The notes under the pieces are model-generated. The model ran no database searches and was not told where the DNA came from. It worked only from the letters and a program-made list of their open reading frames with translations. From the NCBI RefSeq assembly GCF_000428905.1, contig NZ_AUAV01000015.1:1-64000 (forward strand): a stretch of 64,000 nucleotides of DNA, given 5' to 3'. This DNA comes from Brumicola pallidula DSM 14239 = ACAM 615 (GTDB taxonomy: Bacteria; Pseudomonadota; Gammaproteobacteria; Enterobacterales; Alteromonadaceae). Of this stretch, positions 17,436 through 27,616 are shown piece after piece; the stretch's first letter is position 1, and each line of letters begins with the position of its first letter. A program made the position numbers and the translations under genes.

Positions 17436-18446
17436 CTAGTCAACCTTTGGCATAATTAAACCAAAATGCAAATATGCGTGCTGAGTTGCAATTCGTCCGC
17501 GCGGAGTCCGCTGTAAAAAGCCTTGCTGAATTAAATACGGCTCTATAACGTCCTCTATAGTTTCTTTTTCTTCACCTATTGCTGCTGCTATATTATCTAA
17601 GCCGACAGGCCCACCCATGAACTTTTCAATGATCGCGAGTAACAACTTTCTGTCCATAAAATCAAAGCCTTTGTTGTCAACGTCAAGCATATTCAGCGCT
17701 CTACCTGCAACGTCGGCATTTATCTTGCCGTCGGCTTTAATTTCAGCGTAGTCTCTTACTCTACGCAATAAACGGTTAGCTATTCGAGGCGTACCACGTG
17801 AACGCTTTGCCATCTCAAACGCCCCTTCTTTCTCCATACTTAATTTTAAATAAGCGGCACTACGCTGAATAATATCGGTTAAATCGGCGACGTTATAAAA
17901 TTCTAAACGTTGCACAATACCAAAACGATCTCGTAGCGGAGAGGTTAATGATCCAGCTCTGGTAGTAGCACCAATTAATGTAAACGGCGGGAGATCGAGT
18001 TTGATACTGCGCGCCGCTGGCCCCTCACCAATCATGATATCCAATTGATAGTCTTCCATCGCTGGATACAGGATTTCTTCAACGACCGGGCTTAAGCGGT
18101 GAATTTCATCAATAAACAAGACATCGTTTTCTTCAAGATTCGTCAGCAATGCAGCGAGATCACCGGCTTTTTCCAGCACCGGACCCGAGGTGGTTTTTAT
18201 ATTCACTCCCATTTCATTAGCGACAATATTAGCCAGTGTGGTTTTACCTAAACCTGGAGGACCAAATATAAGCAGATGATCAAGCGCATCGTTGCGCTTT
18301 CTGGCTGCTTGAATGAAAATTTCCATTTGTTCACAGACATGATCTTGACCGGTGTAATCACTGAGCATTTTCGGTCGAATTGCGCGGTCAATAACTTCAT
18401 CTTCCGGGTCAGCAATGGCTTGTATTAAGCGATCAGCTTCAATCAT
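17436..18446 (-). CDS. ruvB: Holliday junction helicase subunit RuvB
   Basis: A 336-residue AAA+ motor. Walker [20 protein letters not shown], Walker B '[12 protein letters not shown]', sensor '[18 protein letters not shown]', and the C-terminal winged helix with '[16 protein letters not shown]'. RuvB hexamers drive branch migration with RuvA. The gene comes after ruvA with a 93-bp gap and is the last of aspS-nudB-ruvC-ruvA-ruvB. Confidence 0.98.
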   Translation of the reverse strand: MIEADRLIQAIADPEDEVIDRAIRPKMLSDYTGQDHVCEQMEIFIQAARKRNDALDHLLIFGPPGLGKTTLANIVANEMGVNIKTTSGPVLEKAGDLAALLTNLEENDVLFIDEIHRLSPVVEEILYPAMEDYQLDIMIGEGPAARSIKLDLPPFTLIGATTRAGSLTSPLRDRFGIVQRLEFYNVADLTDIIQRSAAYLKLSMEKEGAFEMAKRSRGTPRIANRLLRRVRDYAEIKADGKINADVAGRALNMLDVDNKGFDFMDRKLLLAIIEKFMGGPVGLDNIAAAIGEEKETIEDVIEPYLIQQGFLQRTPRGRIATQHAYLHFGLIMPKVD

Positions 18447-18539
18447 AACGACTCCCTACCTTTTTGTAATCTTTTAGGATTAAGCATAATGTGAATACGC
18501 GTCGTAAAATAATCAGGATATAAATTTAACCCCATACTC

Positions 18540-19169
18540 CTAAACCATTGCCTTAAGTGACACTCTGATTGCCTGCTCACTTGTCATACCTTCAGTATAA
18601 ACTTGTTTTATGACTCTCTCTGCTTGCACCGGTTTATAACCCAAGGCGAGCAAAGCACTTAAGGCCTCATTTTTAGCATGTGCGTCGCCTCTTAATGAGG
18701 GACGTTGAATCGGACTATTCGGCGCAGCAGGACCCGCCCCATCAAAATGCGTATCGCTGCGTGATAGTTTTTCTAATTTGTCTTTTAATTCTACAACTAA
18801 ACGCTCGGCGGTTTTTTTGCCTACACCGGGAAGCTTGACTAAATTTGAGATATCTTCATGAATGACACATTGCACGAAATCTTGTGCCGACATACCAGAC
18901 AATATAGTACAGGCGAGTTTGGGGCCGACACCGTTGGCTTTTATGAGTTCGCGAAACAGCGCGCGCTCTGAGGTATCTGAAAAACCAAATAATAATTGCG
19001 CATCTTCACGTACAACAAAGTGAGTATAAATAGTCGCCACTTCACCGATATCGGGAAGCTGATAGAAACTGGTCATCGGCAATTGGATCTCATAACCCAC
19101 ACCATTCACGTCGACCAAAACATCGGGTGGCGTTTTATCAATTAACGTGCCTTTAATTCTGCCAATCAT
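18540..19169 (-). CDS. ruvA: Holliday junction helicase subunit RuvA
   Basis: A 209-residue three-domain protein: an OB-fold at 1-64 ([20 protein letters not shown]), tandem helix-hairpin-helix motifs at about 70-140 ([13 protein letters not shown] and [20 protein letters not shown]), a flexible linker, and the C-terminal UBA-like domain (about 160-209) that contacts RuvB. It binds the four-way junction as a tetramer. It lies 21 bp after ruvC. Confidence 0.98.
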   Translation of the reverse strand: MIGRIKGTLIDKTPPDVLVDVNGVGYEIQLPMTSFYQLPDIGEVATIYTHFVVREDAQLLFGFSDTSERALFRELIKANGVGPKLACTILSGMSAQDFVQCVIHEDISNLVKLPGVGKKTAERLVVELKDKLEKLSRSDTHFDGAGPAAPNSPIQRPSLRGDAHAKNEALSALLALGYKPVQAERVIKQVYTEGMTSEQAIRVSLKAMV

Positions 19170-19190
19170 CGGATTGTTGTCCTGCCTTAT

Positions 19191-19727
19191 TTATCTTCTT
19201 AAGCGACCGCGCACGATCTTCGAAATTTTGCCTGCGCTTTTACCTGACATTTTAATCAGGCTCTGCGACGTGTGAATATGACATAAAGCAACAGCCAATG
19301 CATCAGCTGCGTCGGCCTGTGGTGTTGCGTTCAACTTTAACAAGGTCATTACCATATGCTGAACTTGGGTTTTGTCTGCCCCACCCGAACCCACTACAGA
19401 TTGTTTAATTTGGCGTGCTGAATATTCAGCGACCGGCAAGTCAAAGTTAGTAGCAGCTACGATAGCTGCCCCGCGAGCTTGCCCGAGTTTAAGCGCTGAA
19501 TCGGGATTTTTAGCCATAAACACTTGTTCTATTGCAAATTCAGTAGGAGCAAACTGGGTAATAATTTCACTGACGCTGTCAAAAATACGTTTCAAACGAA
19601 TGGAGAGTTCGTCATGCGTTAAACGAATACATCCACTACCCAAATAGCTCGCCTTACCACCCACGACTTTAATAACGCCGTAGCCTGTAATTCTTGAACC
19701 TGGATCAATACCTAAAATAATGCTCAT
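19191..19727 (-). CDS. ruvC: Holliday junction resolvase RuvC
   Basis: A 178-residue RNase H-fold endonuclease. The acidic residues are visible: Asp in [16 protein letters not shown], Glu in [20 protein letters not shown], and the Asp pair in [14 protein letters not shown]. It nicks Holliday junctions symmetrically. The gene starts three bases after the nudB stop region, consistent with one operon. Confidence 0.98.
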   Translation of the reverse strand: MSIILGIDPGSRITGYGVIKVVGGKASYLGSGCIRLTHDELSIRLKRIFDSVSEIITQFAPTEFAIEQVFMAKNPDSALKLGQARGAAIVAATNFDLPVAEYSARQIKQSVVGSGGADKTQVQHMVMTLLKLNATPQADAADALAVALCHIHTSQSLIKMSGKSAGKISKIVRGRLRR

Positions 19728-19730
19728 GAG

Positions 19731-20165
19731 CTAATCCGGAACAAATTGCGCAATCGCATCGCGATTGGTTTTTGACCAAACTCGTTGTATTGCTTCTTGT
19801 TTGCTTGTCCAATTAAAGTCGGTGTGTTCTGTCAACACGATAGGCAAACCAGCGGGTACTTTTACGCAAAAAACATATTCGTTATTAAATTCAGTGCCCG
19901 GGGGATATCGGTACAACCAAATTGGTCGAATTTTGTATTGATTCATTAGTCGACAATCCAATATGGGATGAGTCGATTTAGGCATTGCAATGCCGGTCTC
20001 TTCAGCTAACTCGCGATAGGCAGCATTGAGCGGTATTTCCCCCACCTCAATGGTACCGGTTACCGATTGCCAAAAGTTAGCATCGTCATCACGCTGCATA
20101 ATCAGCACTTGCTTGCGTTCATCTCTGATCACAACCAACACTGATTCTGCGCGTTTCAGTTGCAT
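19731..20165 (-). CDS. nudB: Dihydroneopterin triphosphate diphosphatase
   Basis: A 144-residue Nudix hydrolase. The Nudix box spans about residues 37-59 (GTIEVGEIPLNAAYRELAEE and onward), with the REUxEE core intact. NudB removes pyrophosphate from dihydroneopterin triphosphate in folate synthesis. Position between aspS and ruvC is the standard one for nudB, which supports the specific call over other Nudix enzymes. The gap to aspS is 4 bp. Confidence 0.93.
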   Translation of the reverse strand: MQLKRAESVLVVIRDERKQVLIMQRDDDANFWQSVTGTIEVGEIPLNAAYRELAEETGIAMPKSTHPILDCRLMNQYKIRPIWLYRYPPGTEFNNEYVFCVKVPAGLPIVLTEHTDFNWTSKQEAIQRVWSKTNRDAIAQFVPD

Positions 20166-20169
20166 GTTT

Positions 20170-21957
20170 TTATTCAGCGCCCTTTTCTGAGTCTTTAGTA
20201 TCCGCTTTAATCACCGTTGCAATTGACAGCTCAGCCAATTGTTCAGGGCTTGCAAACCCTGGCGCATTAGTCAATGGACAAGCGGCTGTTGTGGTTTTTG
20301 GAAATGCCATTACGTCACGAATTGACTCGGCACCAGTCATCAACATAACCATTCTATCCAAACCAAAGGCTAAACCCGCGTGAGGAGGAGCTCCATAACG
20401 CAATGCTTCAAGCAGGAAACCGAACTTTTCATTGGCTTCTTCATCTGTGATACCCAGAAGTTTGAACACGGTCGCTTGCATATCCATGTTGTGAATACGC
20501 ACCGAACCACCCCCTAATTCAACGCCATTAAGCACCATGTCATAAGCATTTGACAAGGCGTCAGCCGGATTCGCTTTTAAGGCTTCAATGTTGCTGTCAC
20601 GAGGTGCAGTAAACGGATGGTGCAGCGCATATAGATGTCCATCAGCTTCTTCGAACATTGGGAAATCGACAACCCATAAAGGACACCACTCGCCCTCTAA
20701 CAAGTCGAAATCTTCGCCTAATTTTAGGCGTAAGGCACCCATTGCATCGGTAGCTATGGTTTTAGTATCTGCACCAAACAAAAGAATATCACCGGTTTGT
20801 GCACCAGTTTTTTCAAGTAGTGCCGTAATGCTAATTTCATCAAAAAACTTAAGAATAGGTGATTGTAAGCCTTCAACGCCTTTACTGAGGTCATTGACTT
20901 TGAGCCATGCCAGGCCTTTGGCTCCGTAAATACCAACAAACTTTCCGTAATCGTCTATTTGCTTGCGCGATAACGTGGCGCCACCAGGCACTCGGATAGC
21001 TGCTACACGGCCTTTTTCATCATTCGCTGGGCCACTAAAAACTTTAAAATCGCTGTCTTTTACAATGTCATCAACGTCGACTAATTCAAGTGGATTACGT
21101 AAATCAGGCTTATCGCTACCATAGCGCTGCATAGCCTCTGCATAGCTTATAGTTGGGAAGTCGCCTAAATCCACATTTAACAACTGAGTAAAAAGTGAAC
21201 GCATCATTTTTTCTGTGATTGCCATGACATCTTCGGCGTCCAAGAAAGTGGTCTCGATATCTATCTGGGTAAATTCAGGCTGGCGATCAGCACGTAAATC
21301 TTCATCACGGAAGCACTTTACAATTTGATAATATTTGTCCATACCCGACATCATCAACAACTGTTTAAACAGCTGTGGTGACTGTGGCAATGCGAAAAAC
21401 TGACCTTTATGTGTTCGACTTGGCACTAAATAATCACGCGCCCCTTCCGGTGTAGCTTTGGTCAAAATAGGCGTTTCGATATCAAGAAAACCGCCATCTT
21501 CAAGGAAGCGTCTAACCGCCGCCGTTACTTTAGAGCGAAAAACTAAACGCTGCGTCATCAAAGGACGGCGCAAATCTAGGTAGCGATATTTTAAACGCTG
21601 CTCTTCTGAGTTATCTTGGTTGAAATCAAGTGGTAATGCTGGTGCACTATTAAAAATAGATAACTGTTTGCCAAGTATCTCAATTTCACCGGTTTTCATT
21701 TCTTTGTTTATTTGCGTATCCGGTCGCATACAGACTAAACCAGTAATTGCGACACAGAATTCATTACGTAGAGTGGAAGCAAGTTCGAATGTCTCAGCAG
21801 CGTCTGGGTCAATAACAACCTGCACAATGCCTTCACGATCTCGTAAGTCAATAAAAATCACGCCGCCTAAATCACGTCTTTTGTTTACCCAACCATAAAG
21901 TGTGACTTCTTTACCGGCATAACTTACATCAATATTTCCACAGTAATCTGTGCGCAT
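20170..21957 (-). CDS. aspS: Aspartyl-tRNA synthetase
   Basis: A 595-residue class IIb synthetase. The OB-fold anticodon-binding domain is at 1-105, the catalytic core at about 130-560 with the bacterial GAD insertion at about 290-410. Motif 2 reads [18 protein letters not shown] and motif 3 [15 protein letters not shown]. It charges tRNA-Asp in the cytoplasm. It is the first gene of the operon that continues with nudB and ruvCAB. Confidence 0.99.
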   Translation of the reverse strand: MRTDYCGNIDVSYAGKEVTLYGWVNKRRDLGGVIFIDLRDREGIVQVVIDPDAAETFELASTLRNEFCVAITGLVCMRPDTQINKEMKTGEIEILGKQLSIFNSAPALPLDFNQDNSEEQRLKYRYLDLRRPLMTQRLVFRSKVTAAVRRFLEDGGFLDIETPILTKATPEGARDYLVPSRTHKGQFFALPQSPQLFKQLLMMSGMDKYYQIVKCFRDEDLRADRQPEFTQIDIETTFLDAEDVMAITEKMMRSLFTQLLNVDLGDFPTISYAEAMQRYGSDKPDLRNPLELVDVDDIVKDSDFKVFSGPANDEKGRVAAIRVPGGATLSRKQIDDYGKFVGIYGAKGLAWLKVNDLSKGVEGLQSPILKFFDEISITALLEKTGAQTGDILLFGADTKTIATDAMGALRLKLGEDFDLLEGEWCPLWVVDFPMFEEADGHLYALHHPFTAPRDSNIEALKANPADALSNAYDMVLNGVELGGGSVRIHNMDMQATVFKLLGITDEEANEKFGFLLEALRYGAPPHAGLAFGLDRMVMLMTGAESIRDVMAFPKTTTAACPLTNAPGFASPEQLAELSIATVIKADTKDSEKGAE

Positions 21958-22359
21958 AAACTTAATCCCAATAGTGCTGTTTTTGTTTTGTATTTTTTAA
22001 TACTTGCATAATACTAGCGCCGCTTCAGGTTTCCTGGCCACTTTGGCTATAAGGCAGGCAAAACAAACGCTAATCTGAATTGTGTCAGGCTTCTATTTTA
22101 AAGCCACCGAAAGTGCGAAATTATAAACTAAACAATGCGGATTCTAAACGACTGAATCAATATATTCGGTAACTAATTGTGGGAATGTATCGGATCAGGT
22201 GTAAATAGGTAGCAAGGCGCTCAGCAATTGAGCACGGTTAGCCAATTTAGCCGGCAGCTAAATCATCAAGCACAATTTTGCAACTCATAGGCTTTTTTGG
22301 GCAAGGCGACAGACGTCATCTTAGGTAATTGCAGGTTATCGTAAATAACCGGCTAAAAA
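21958..22359. other. Intergenic region, aspS promoter side
   Basis: About 400 bp between the fbpC stop and the aspS start (both minus). GGTTAT/ATAACC at about 22333-22349 forms a weak hairpin just after fbpC, a possible terminator without a clear T run. The aspS promoter must lie here, but I could not define it. No gene is supported. Confidence 0.5.
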
Positions 22360-23451
22360 TCAATAAGGAAAGCAGATCACGTGCTCAACTTCTAAGTGAA
22401 TACCAAACGACTCCCCTATTTGATGGTCATGGTGACTGGGCGCTAAGCAAAGCAATGGTTCACCTTGGTTTAACGACAATCGATACAATATATGGGCGCC
22501 GCGAAAAGAACGCCCTACCACCTTCGCTTTTAAGACACTTTCGTCCTGATGTCTTAAATCGTCTGGCCTGACTAACATTTTTGCGATATCACCGACCTTA
22601 AACGCGGCGTTATCTATATATTCTTGCGGCAGAAGAAAACGACCTAGTTGCGTTTCAAGCCACAGAAGTTTGTCGTCACTGGCTTCAATTTTACTCTCGC
22701 TGTCATTTTCATACGCCACCACTTGCACTGGAATAAACACACCTTCGCCAACAAAATCTGCAATGAATTCTGTCGCTGGCTCGTGATACAAGTCGTAAGC
22801 GGTGCCCCATTGTTGGCATTGTTGATGATGCAGGACACCTATCTTATCTGCCATTGCAAACGCTTCGGTTTGATCGTGAGTAATCAATAGTGCTGTGATA
22901 TTTTGCTGCTTAATAATGCTGCGAATTTCGCTCGACAGGCGCTCTCTTAAGTCTGGATCTAGACTCGAAAATGGCTCATCCAGTAATAACAAATCAGGTT
23001 TAGGAGCAATCGCTCTTGCAATGGCGACGCGTTGTTGTTGTCCACCGGATAGTTCATGCGGATATTTACTTTTAGCATCATTCAAGCCTACCAGCTCAAT
23101 CGCTTCTTGAGCGAGTTTGAGGGCCTCAGACTTGGATAATTTACTTAAACCGTAGGCAACATTTTTAAGCACATTCATGTGTGGAAATAAAGCAAAGTCC
23201 TGAAACACCACGCCAATCTTACGTTTTGCTACCGGCATTTTATATCCAGCATCGCTAACTATAATGTCATTGACGCTAATGCTTCCGGCCTGCACAGACT
23301 TAAATCCTGCAATGGCTCGCAGTAAGGTCGTTTTACCGCAACCGGATGGCCCTAGAATGCAGCCTATTTCGCCCTGTTGCAATGAAATCGTTAGCTTTTG
23401 TAGCACTTTTTGTGTACCAAAACTCAACGATAGATTGTTAATATCAAGCAT
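22360..23451 (-). CDS. fbpC: Ferric iron ABC transporter, ATP-binding subunit
   Basis: A 363-residue ABC ATPase. Walker A GPSGCGKTTLLRAIAG, Q-loop 'VFQDFALFPHM', signature LSGGQQQRVAIARAIAPKPD, Walker B LLLLDEPFSSLD, and H-loop LLITHDQTEAFAMADKIGV. The C-terminal 120 residues form a TOBE-like regulatory domain (VRPDDLRHQDES). It energises Fe(III) import through the permease gene upstream, with which it overlaps by 8 bp. The specific substrate is inferred from the neighbouring binding protein and the Fur box. Confidence 0.93.
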   Translation of the reverse strand: MLDINNLSLSFGTQKVLQKLTISLQQGEIGCILGPSGCGKTTLLRAIAGFKSVQAGSISVNDIIVSDAGYKMPVAKRKIGVVFQDFALFPHMNVLKNVAYGLSKLSKSEALKLAQEAIELVGLNDAKSKYPHELSGGQQQRVAIARAIAPKPDLLLLDEPFSSLDPDLRERLSSEIRSIIKQQNITALLITHDQTEAFAMADKIGVLHHQQCQQWGTAYDLYHEPATEFIADFVGEGVFIPVQVVAYENDSESKIEASDDKLLWLETQLGRFLLPQEYIDNAAFKVGDIAKMLVRPDDLRHQDESVLKAKVVGRSFRGAHILYRLSLNQGEPLLCLAPSHHDHQIGESFGIHLEVEHVICFPY

Positions 23452-25087
23452 ATTTTCGTTCTATTCCATCAAGCGTTTTAGTGAGTATTATTACCGGCAA
23501 AATGCCAACCAAGACAATTGTGATTGAAGGTAGTGCCGCGTCAATCAAGCGTTCATCTGAGGCTAATTCAAAGGCTTTAACAGCCAATGTATTGAAATTA
23601 AAAGGGCGCAGCACTAGAGTAGCAGGTAATTCTTTAAGTATGTCGACGAAAACCAGTAAAGTAGCACTTAACAAGCTCGCCTTTAACAATGGAATATGAA
23701 TTCTCAATAGTCGCTGCGTTGGTGAGTCACCCAATACTTTTGAAGCCTCATCCATACTAGGTTTTATGCGTTGAATGCCAGCTTCGGTATTGTTTAAGGC
23801 AACACTCATAAAGCGGATCGCGTAGGCAAAAATAAGCGCGAACACAGTACCGGAGAACACCAAACCGGGCTGAAAATCAAACCACACATTGGTCATCACA
23901 TTCAGTTTTATATCTAACCATCCTAGCGGAACTAACACCCCTATCGCGATAACTGTGCCCGGTAGCGCATATCCTAACGATACTAATTGTATGAAGCCGC
24001 TCACTGTTTTAGAGGGATGCAGGCGTTTAGCATAACTAAACAACAATGCCATAGCAACCACAACAATGGCACCTATGCTAGCCAACATCGCCGAATTCAT
24101 AGCGTATTCGGGGTAGTCTGCCAAGTTCGAGAGATCGGAGAAACTGAGCGCCCAAGTGGCTAATTGTACAAATGGGATAATAAAGCCAAATGCGACAGGT
24201 AAACTACAAAGCACAAATATTAGAATGCCATTGATGCCGTTCACTTGTTTAGCCTGAGCCGACTTGCCTTGTCTAGACGAATAATTCTGAGAGTCACGTC
24301 GGCTCATTTTTTCTACCATGATCAAAATAAAAACAAATAAACATAGAAAACCTGAAAGCTGAGACGCAGCCTTAATATCGCCCATACCAAACCACGTTCT
24401 ATAGATTCCGGTGGTAAACGTGCTAACACCAAAGTATTCAACCGTGCCAAAGTCGGCTAATGCTTCCATCATTGCTAGAGCAGCTCCAGTCATAATTGCA
24501 GGACGAGCGAGTGGTAAAGCAACTTTAAAAAAGTGCTTTAATGGCGATACCCCAGCCAGTTCACTCACTTCACGGTACTTTTGCGATTGCTCAGAAAAGG
24601 CGGTTCTTGCCAGTATATAAACATAGGGGTAAAGCACTAGCGACATCAGAATGATTGCACCGGATAACGATCTGACTTCAGGAAACCAATAGTCTTGAGC
24701 GCCCAAATCAAATGTACCGCGGATAAAGGTTTGTAGTGGGCCAGCAAAATCAAGTAAACCGGTGTACGTGTAGGCAATGATATAAGCTGGCATAGCGAGT
24801 GGTAATAATACCATCCACTGAATTAAGCGCCGCCCATAAAAATTGTAATTAACAATAAGCCAAGCTAAGCATGTACCTAGTATCGTTGCACCAAAACCAA
24901 CACCAAAGGCAAGCATTAGGCTATTGCTTATATATTTGGGCAGCACCGTTGCAGCAAGATGCTGCCAAATAGCCGTGTCCCAAGAAAAGAAGCTGAAAAA
25001 TATTACGAAAAGAGGCAAGCCTAATAACAGACCTGCCAATACCGAATATATTGTAAAGGCTGAACCTTTCAATGCAGTTTTTATCAA
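23444..25087 (-). CDS. fbpB: Ferric iron ABC transporter, permease
   Basis: A 547-residue fused permease with two BPD-type membrane domains (about residues 1-260 and 290-547), about 12 membrane helices in all. The coupling (EAA) loops are 'SELAGVSPLKHFFKVALPLA' and 'SKVLGDSPTQRLLRIHIPLL'. The start is TTG at 25087, 4 bp after the fbpA stop. It is the inner-membrane channel for iron brought by FbpA. Fused permeases of this type are the norm for FbpB/SfuB/HitB systems. Confidence 0.94.
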   Translation of the reverse strand: MIKTALKGSAFTIYSVLAGLLLGLPLFVIFFSFFSWDTAIWQHLAATVLPKYISNSLMLAFGVGFGATILGTCLAWLIVNYNFYGRRLIQWMVLLPLAMPAYIIAYTYTGLLDFAGPLQTFIRGTFDLGAQDYWFPEVRSLSGAIILMSLVLYPYVYILARTAFSEQSQKYREVSELAGVSPLKHFFKVALPLARPAIMTGAALAMMEALADFGTVEYFGVSTFTTGIYRTWFGMGDIKAASQLSGFLCLFVFILIMVEKMSRRDSQNYSSRQGKSAQAKQVNGINGILIFVLCSLPVAFGFIIPFVQLATWALSFSDLSNLADYPEYAMNSAMLASIGAIVVVAMALLFSYAKRLHPSKTVSGFIQLVSLGYALPGTVIAIGVLVPLGWLDIKLNVMTNVWFDFQPGLVFSGTVFALIFAYAIRFMSVALNNTEAGIQRIKPSMDEASKVLGDSPTQRLLRIHIPLLKASLLSATLLVFVDILKELPATLVLRPFNFNTLAVKAFELASDERLIDAALPSITIVLVGILPVIILTKTLDGIERKYA

Positions 25088-25091
25088 TCGA

Positions 25092-26111
25092 CTAGCGCCA
25101 ACCTGCTTTATCCATCAACATAAGCGCTTTTGCGTTAGTCTCGCCCACTTTCGCTAATGATACTTCTTGCGCTTTAAATGTGCCCATATCTTGGAGGGTT
25201 TGGCTCCATTTTATACCTGCCTTTACTGGGTATTCATGATTTGTTTCAGCGTACCAAACCTGAGCCTCATCGGTTAACATAAAACGGATAAGCGTTTTCG
25301 CGGCGTCTAAATTGCTAGCATATTTCGCAATGCTAACACCTGAAATATTAACATGCGTACCAATGGTGTCTTGGTCCGGCCAAAATACAGCGACTTGCTG
25401 AGCTGTTTTTCGAGTCGCTTCGTCATCGGCGTTTAGCATGCCGGCTAAATAATACGTATTAGCAATAGCAACATCACACTCCCCAGCAACAACGGCCTTA
25501 ATTTGGTCACGATCGCCCCCCTTCGGCGTGCGCGCAAAATTTGCCACTAGGCCTTTGGCCCAATCTAGTGTTTTTGCTTCACCTTGCGTTTGGATCATGC
25601 CTGAAATCATGGATTGGTTATAAATATTATTGGATGAACGAATACAAATTCGATTTTTCCATTCTTTGTTTGTTAATGCCTGCATGGTTGACAATGACGC
25701 AGGGTCAACGCGGTCTTTAGCATACATAATCGGACGTGCACGCAATGTTAGTGCCGTCCAATGTAATTCCTCATCCCGCAAATAAGCCGGCACATTGGTT
25801 ATAATAACCTCATCGGCGTTAGCTTGCGTTATTCCGAGTTGCTTTGCCCTCACCAAACGACCAACATCAGCGGATATAAGCACATCTGCAGGACTAAACT
25901 GTCCTTCTGATTTGATCCTTGAGATAAGTGCATCAGCGTCACCCGTAATCAAGTTCACTTTAATGCCAGTTTGGTTGCTGAAATCATCTAAAATCGGTTT
26001 AATCAGCGCTTCTTTACGTGCAGAGTACACGTTAACTTCAGCACTGACGCTGTGTGCAGAGAAAATTACTAACGAGAATAAAACGAATAAACGAGAAATG
26101 CTTATGGTCAC
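25092..26111 (-). CDS. fbpA: Ferric iron-binding periplasmic protein
   Basis: A 339-residue extracellular solute-binding protein. The signal peptide is residues 1-24 (ISRLFVLFSLVIFSAHSVSA). The mature start EVNVYSARKEALIKPILDDF is typical of FbpA/FutA/IdiA, and the tyrosine pair (NTYYLAGML) near the hinge is the known iron-phenolate ligand pair. GTG is the start codon. It delivers Fe(III) to FbpBC. It is the first gene of a three-gene operon with a Fur-box match about 50 bp upstream. Confidence 0.94.
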   Translation of the reverse strand: MTISISRLFVLFSLVIFSAHSVSAEVNVYSARKEALIKPILDDFSNQTGIKVNLITGDADALISRIKSEGQFSPADVLISADVGRLVRAKQLGITQANADEVIITNVPAYLRDEELHWTALTLRARPIMYAKDRVDPASLSTMQALTNKEWKNRICIRSSNNIYNQSMISGMIQTQGEAKTLDWAKGLVANFARTPKGGDRDQIKAVVAGECDVAIANTYYLAGMLNADDEATRKTAQQVAVFWPDQDTIGTHVNISGVSIAKYASNLDAAKTLIRFMLTDEAQVWYAETNHEYPVKAGIKWSQTLQDMGTFKAQEVSLAKVGETNAKALMLMDKAGWR

Positions 26112-26160
26112 TTTTTTTCCATCCCTTTAAACTTTATAAATCATGTGGCCGTATGGTAGT

Positions 26161-26175
26161 TGATAATAGTTCTCA
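26161..26175 (-). promoter_or_regulatory. Fur box upstream of fbpA
   Basis: TGATAATAGTTCTCA matches the 7-1-7 Fur consensus TGATAATNATTATCA at 12 of 14 defined positions, with one half-site perfect. It lies 50 bp before the fbpA start, a good position for iron-dependent repression of fbpABC. Confidence 0.65.
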
Positions 26176-26285
26176 ATTGCAACTAGGGATCACTTAAATC
26201 GTTTAAAATGCCCAAAATAGCTTTGATTAGGTCCATAGGATATACTTGGTTCTATTATTTGGGCTGAATATATGCTTTTTATCGA

Positions 26286-26609
26286 ATGAATGATTCAAGA
26301 TTAGTTTATTCGACCGATACAGGTAGAATAAAAGAGAAGACCGCTAGCTTACAAAATGCCCCAAAGGGCGATGGTATTGTAAGGATACGAAAAGAAACTA
26401 AAGGCCGCAAAGGCAAAGGCATGAGTATAATCGACGGTCTAGAAATGAGCGATGCTGACCTCAAGATGCTATGCAAAGAATTAAAAAAACAATGTGGTTG
26501 CGGAGGCGCAGTAAAAGGATTCAGCATCGAAATCCAAGGCGATGTGCGCGATAAACTTAAACAAATTTTAGAGATCAAAGGAAAGCGCGTCAAGTTAGCA
26601 GGCGGCTGA
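26286..26609 (+). CDS. SUI1/YciH-family translation factor
   Basis: A 107-residue SUI1-domain protein. An N-terminal extension (1-30) is followed by the SUI1 fold: GIVRIRKETKGRKGKGMSII, 'KELKKQCGCGGAVK' and 'IEIQGDVRDKLKQIL'. This fold is shared with eukaryotic eIF1; bacterial YciH has been linked to start-site fidelity and stress translation. It lies 24 bp before the two-receiver response regulator on the same strand, which suggests one transcript. Confidence 0.92.
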   Translation: MNDSRLVYSTDTGRIKEKTASLQNAPKGDGIVRIRKETKGRKGKGMSIIDGLEMSDADLKMLCKELKKQCGCGGAVKGFSIEIQGDVRDKLKQILEIKGKRVKLAGG

Positions 26610-26632
26610 AATTTTTGAGAGATAACTAAGTA

Positions 26633-27439
26633 ATGCATAAACTTTCGATATCTGATCTGCACATATTATTGGTCGAACCGTCCGATACGCAAAGCAAGAT
26701 CATTAAAACGTTACTGCTCGCAGAGAATGTACAAACAGTTGATGTTGTGCAAAACGTCGAGCAGGCCAAAGCGTCTATAAGGGCCCATGGCGCAGATATG
26801 GTGGTGAGCACCATGTATTTGGCAGATGGTAATGGCTTAGATATTTTAAGATTCATTAAAGACGATGACGCTAATGCATCGATCCCCTTTATGCTGGTGA
26901 GTAGCGAAAATAGCATCAGCAAACTTGACGAATTTAAGCAAGCGGGTGTTGCTGCAATTCTTCCAAAACCGTTTGAGCCTATTCACTTATCTCGTGGCTT
27001 AAACGCGAGTTTGCAACTCATCAATACCGACGAAATTGACTTAAACTATTTTGATGCGCAAGACGTGCGAGTGCTTCTTGTGGATGACAGCCGATTAGCG
27101 CGAAATCATATTCGCAGAGTGCTCGAGGGCATGGGATTAAGCAAGGTAATGGAAGCCGAAAACGGCGCTCATGCTCTGACCTTATTAAAAGATAACGAAT
27201 TCGATTTAGTTATTACCGATTATAATATGCCTGAGATGGATGGCAGAGAGCTCTCGGAGTTCATTAGATTCAATCCAGCGACAACTCATATCCCGATCAT
27301 CATGGTTACGTCTGAGTCATCGTCAAGTCCACATATGGCTAATATTCAACAAACCGGTGTTAATGCGCTTTGTGATAAACCGTTTGAATCGGATGAAGTA
27401 AAAGCAATGTTAGTAAGATTGTTGGATTCTGACCTATAA
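26633..27439 (+). CDS. Response regulator with two receiver domains, the first degenerate
   Basis: A 268-residue protein made only of two CheY-like receivers. REC2 (about 140-265) is complete: VLLVDDSRLARNHIRRVLEG with the acidic pair, phospho-acceptor Asp in LVITDYNMPEMDG, Thr in MVTSESS and Lys in CDKPF. REC1 (about 5-120) has lost key residues: the acidic pair is replaced (LLVEPSD) and the phospho-acceptor site reads VVSTMYLADGNG with no Asp, though Lys (LPKPF) remains. There is no output domain, so it probably acts by protein contact. No kinase gene is adjacent; the SUI1-like gene is directly upstream. Confidence 0.9.
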   Translation: MHKLSISDLHILLVEPSDTQSKIIKTLLLAENVQTVDVVQNVEQAKASIRAHGADMVVSTMYLADGNGLDILRFIKDDDANASIPFMLVSSENSISKLDEFKQAGVAAILPKPFEPIHLSRGLNASLQLINTDEIDLNYFDAQDVRVLLVDDSRLARNHIRRVLEGMGLSKVMEAENGAHALTLLKDNEFDLVITDYNMPEMDGRELSEFIRFNPATTHIPIIMVTSESSSSPHMANIQQTGVNALCDKPFESDEVKAMLVRLLDSDL

Positions 27440-27616
27440 AGTAGGATAATTAGTATCTTGAATATAAATATTTAGGAATTTTCTCCTTTTATCCATTGAC
27501 ACTGCGCGACCACTTACTTACATTTCATTGTGGGGCGGTTATTCGCATCTCTCTATATTATACCAAATAGCGCCCGTCAGCAGTTTGGTATTCACCGTTT
27601 ACACAAAGGATATGAA

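Noticed and set aside
22329-22571. 80-codon plus-strand frame
   Set aside because: It lies mostly antisense to the fbpC 3' end; a shadow frame.
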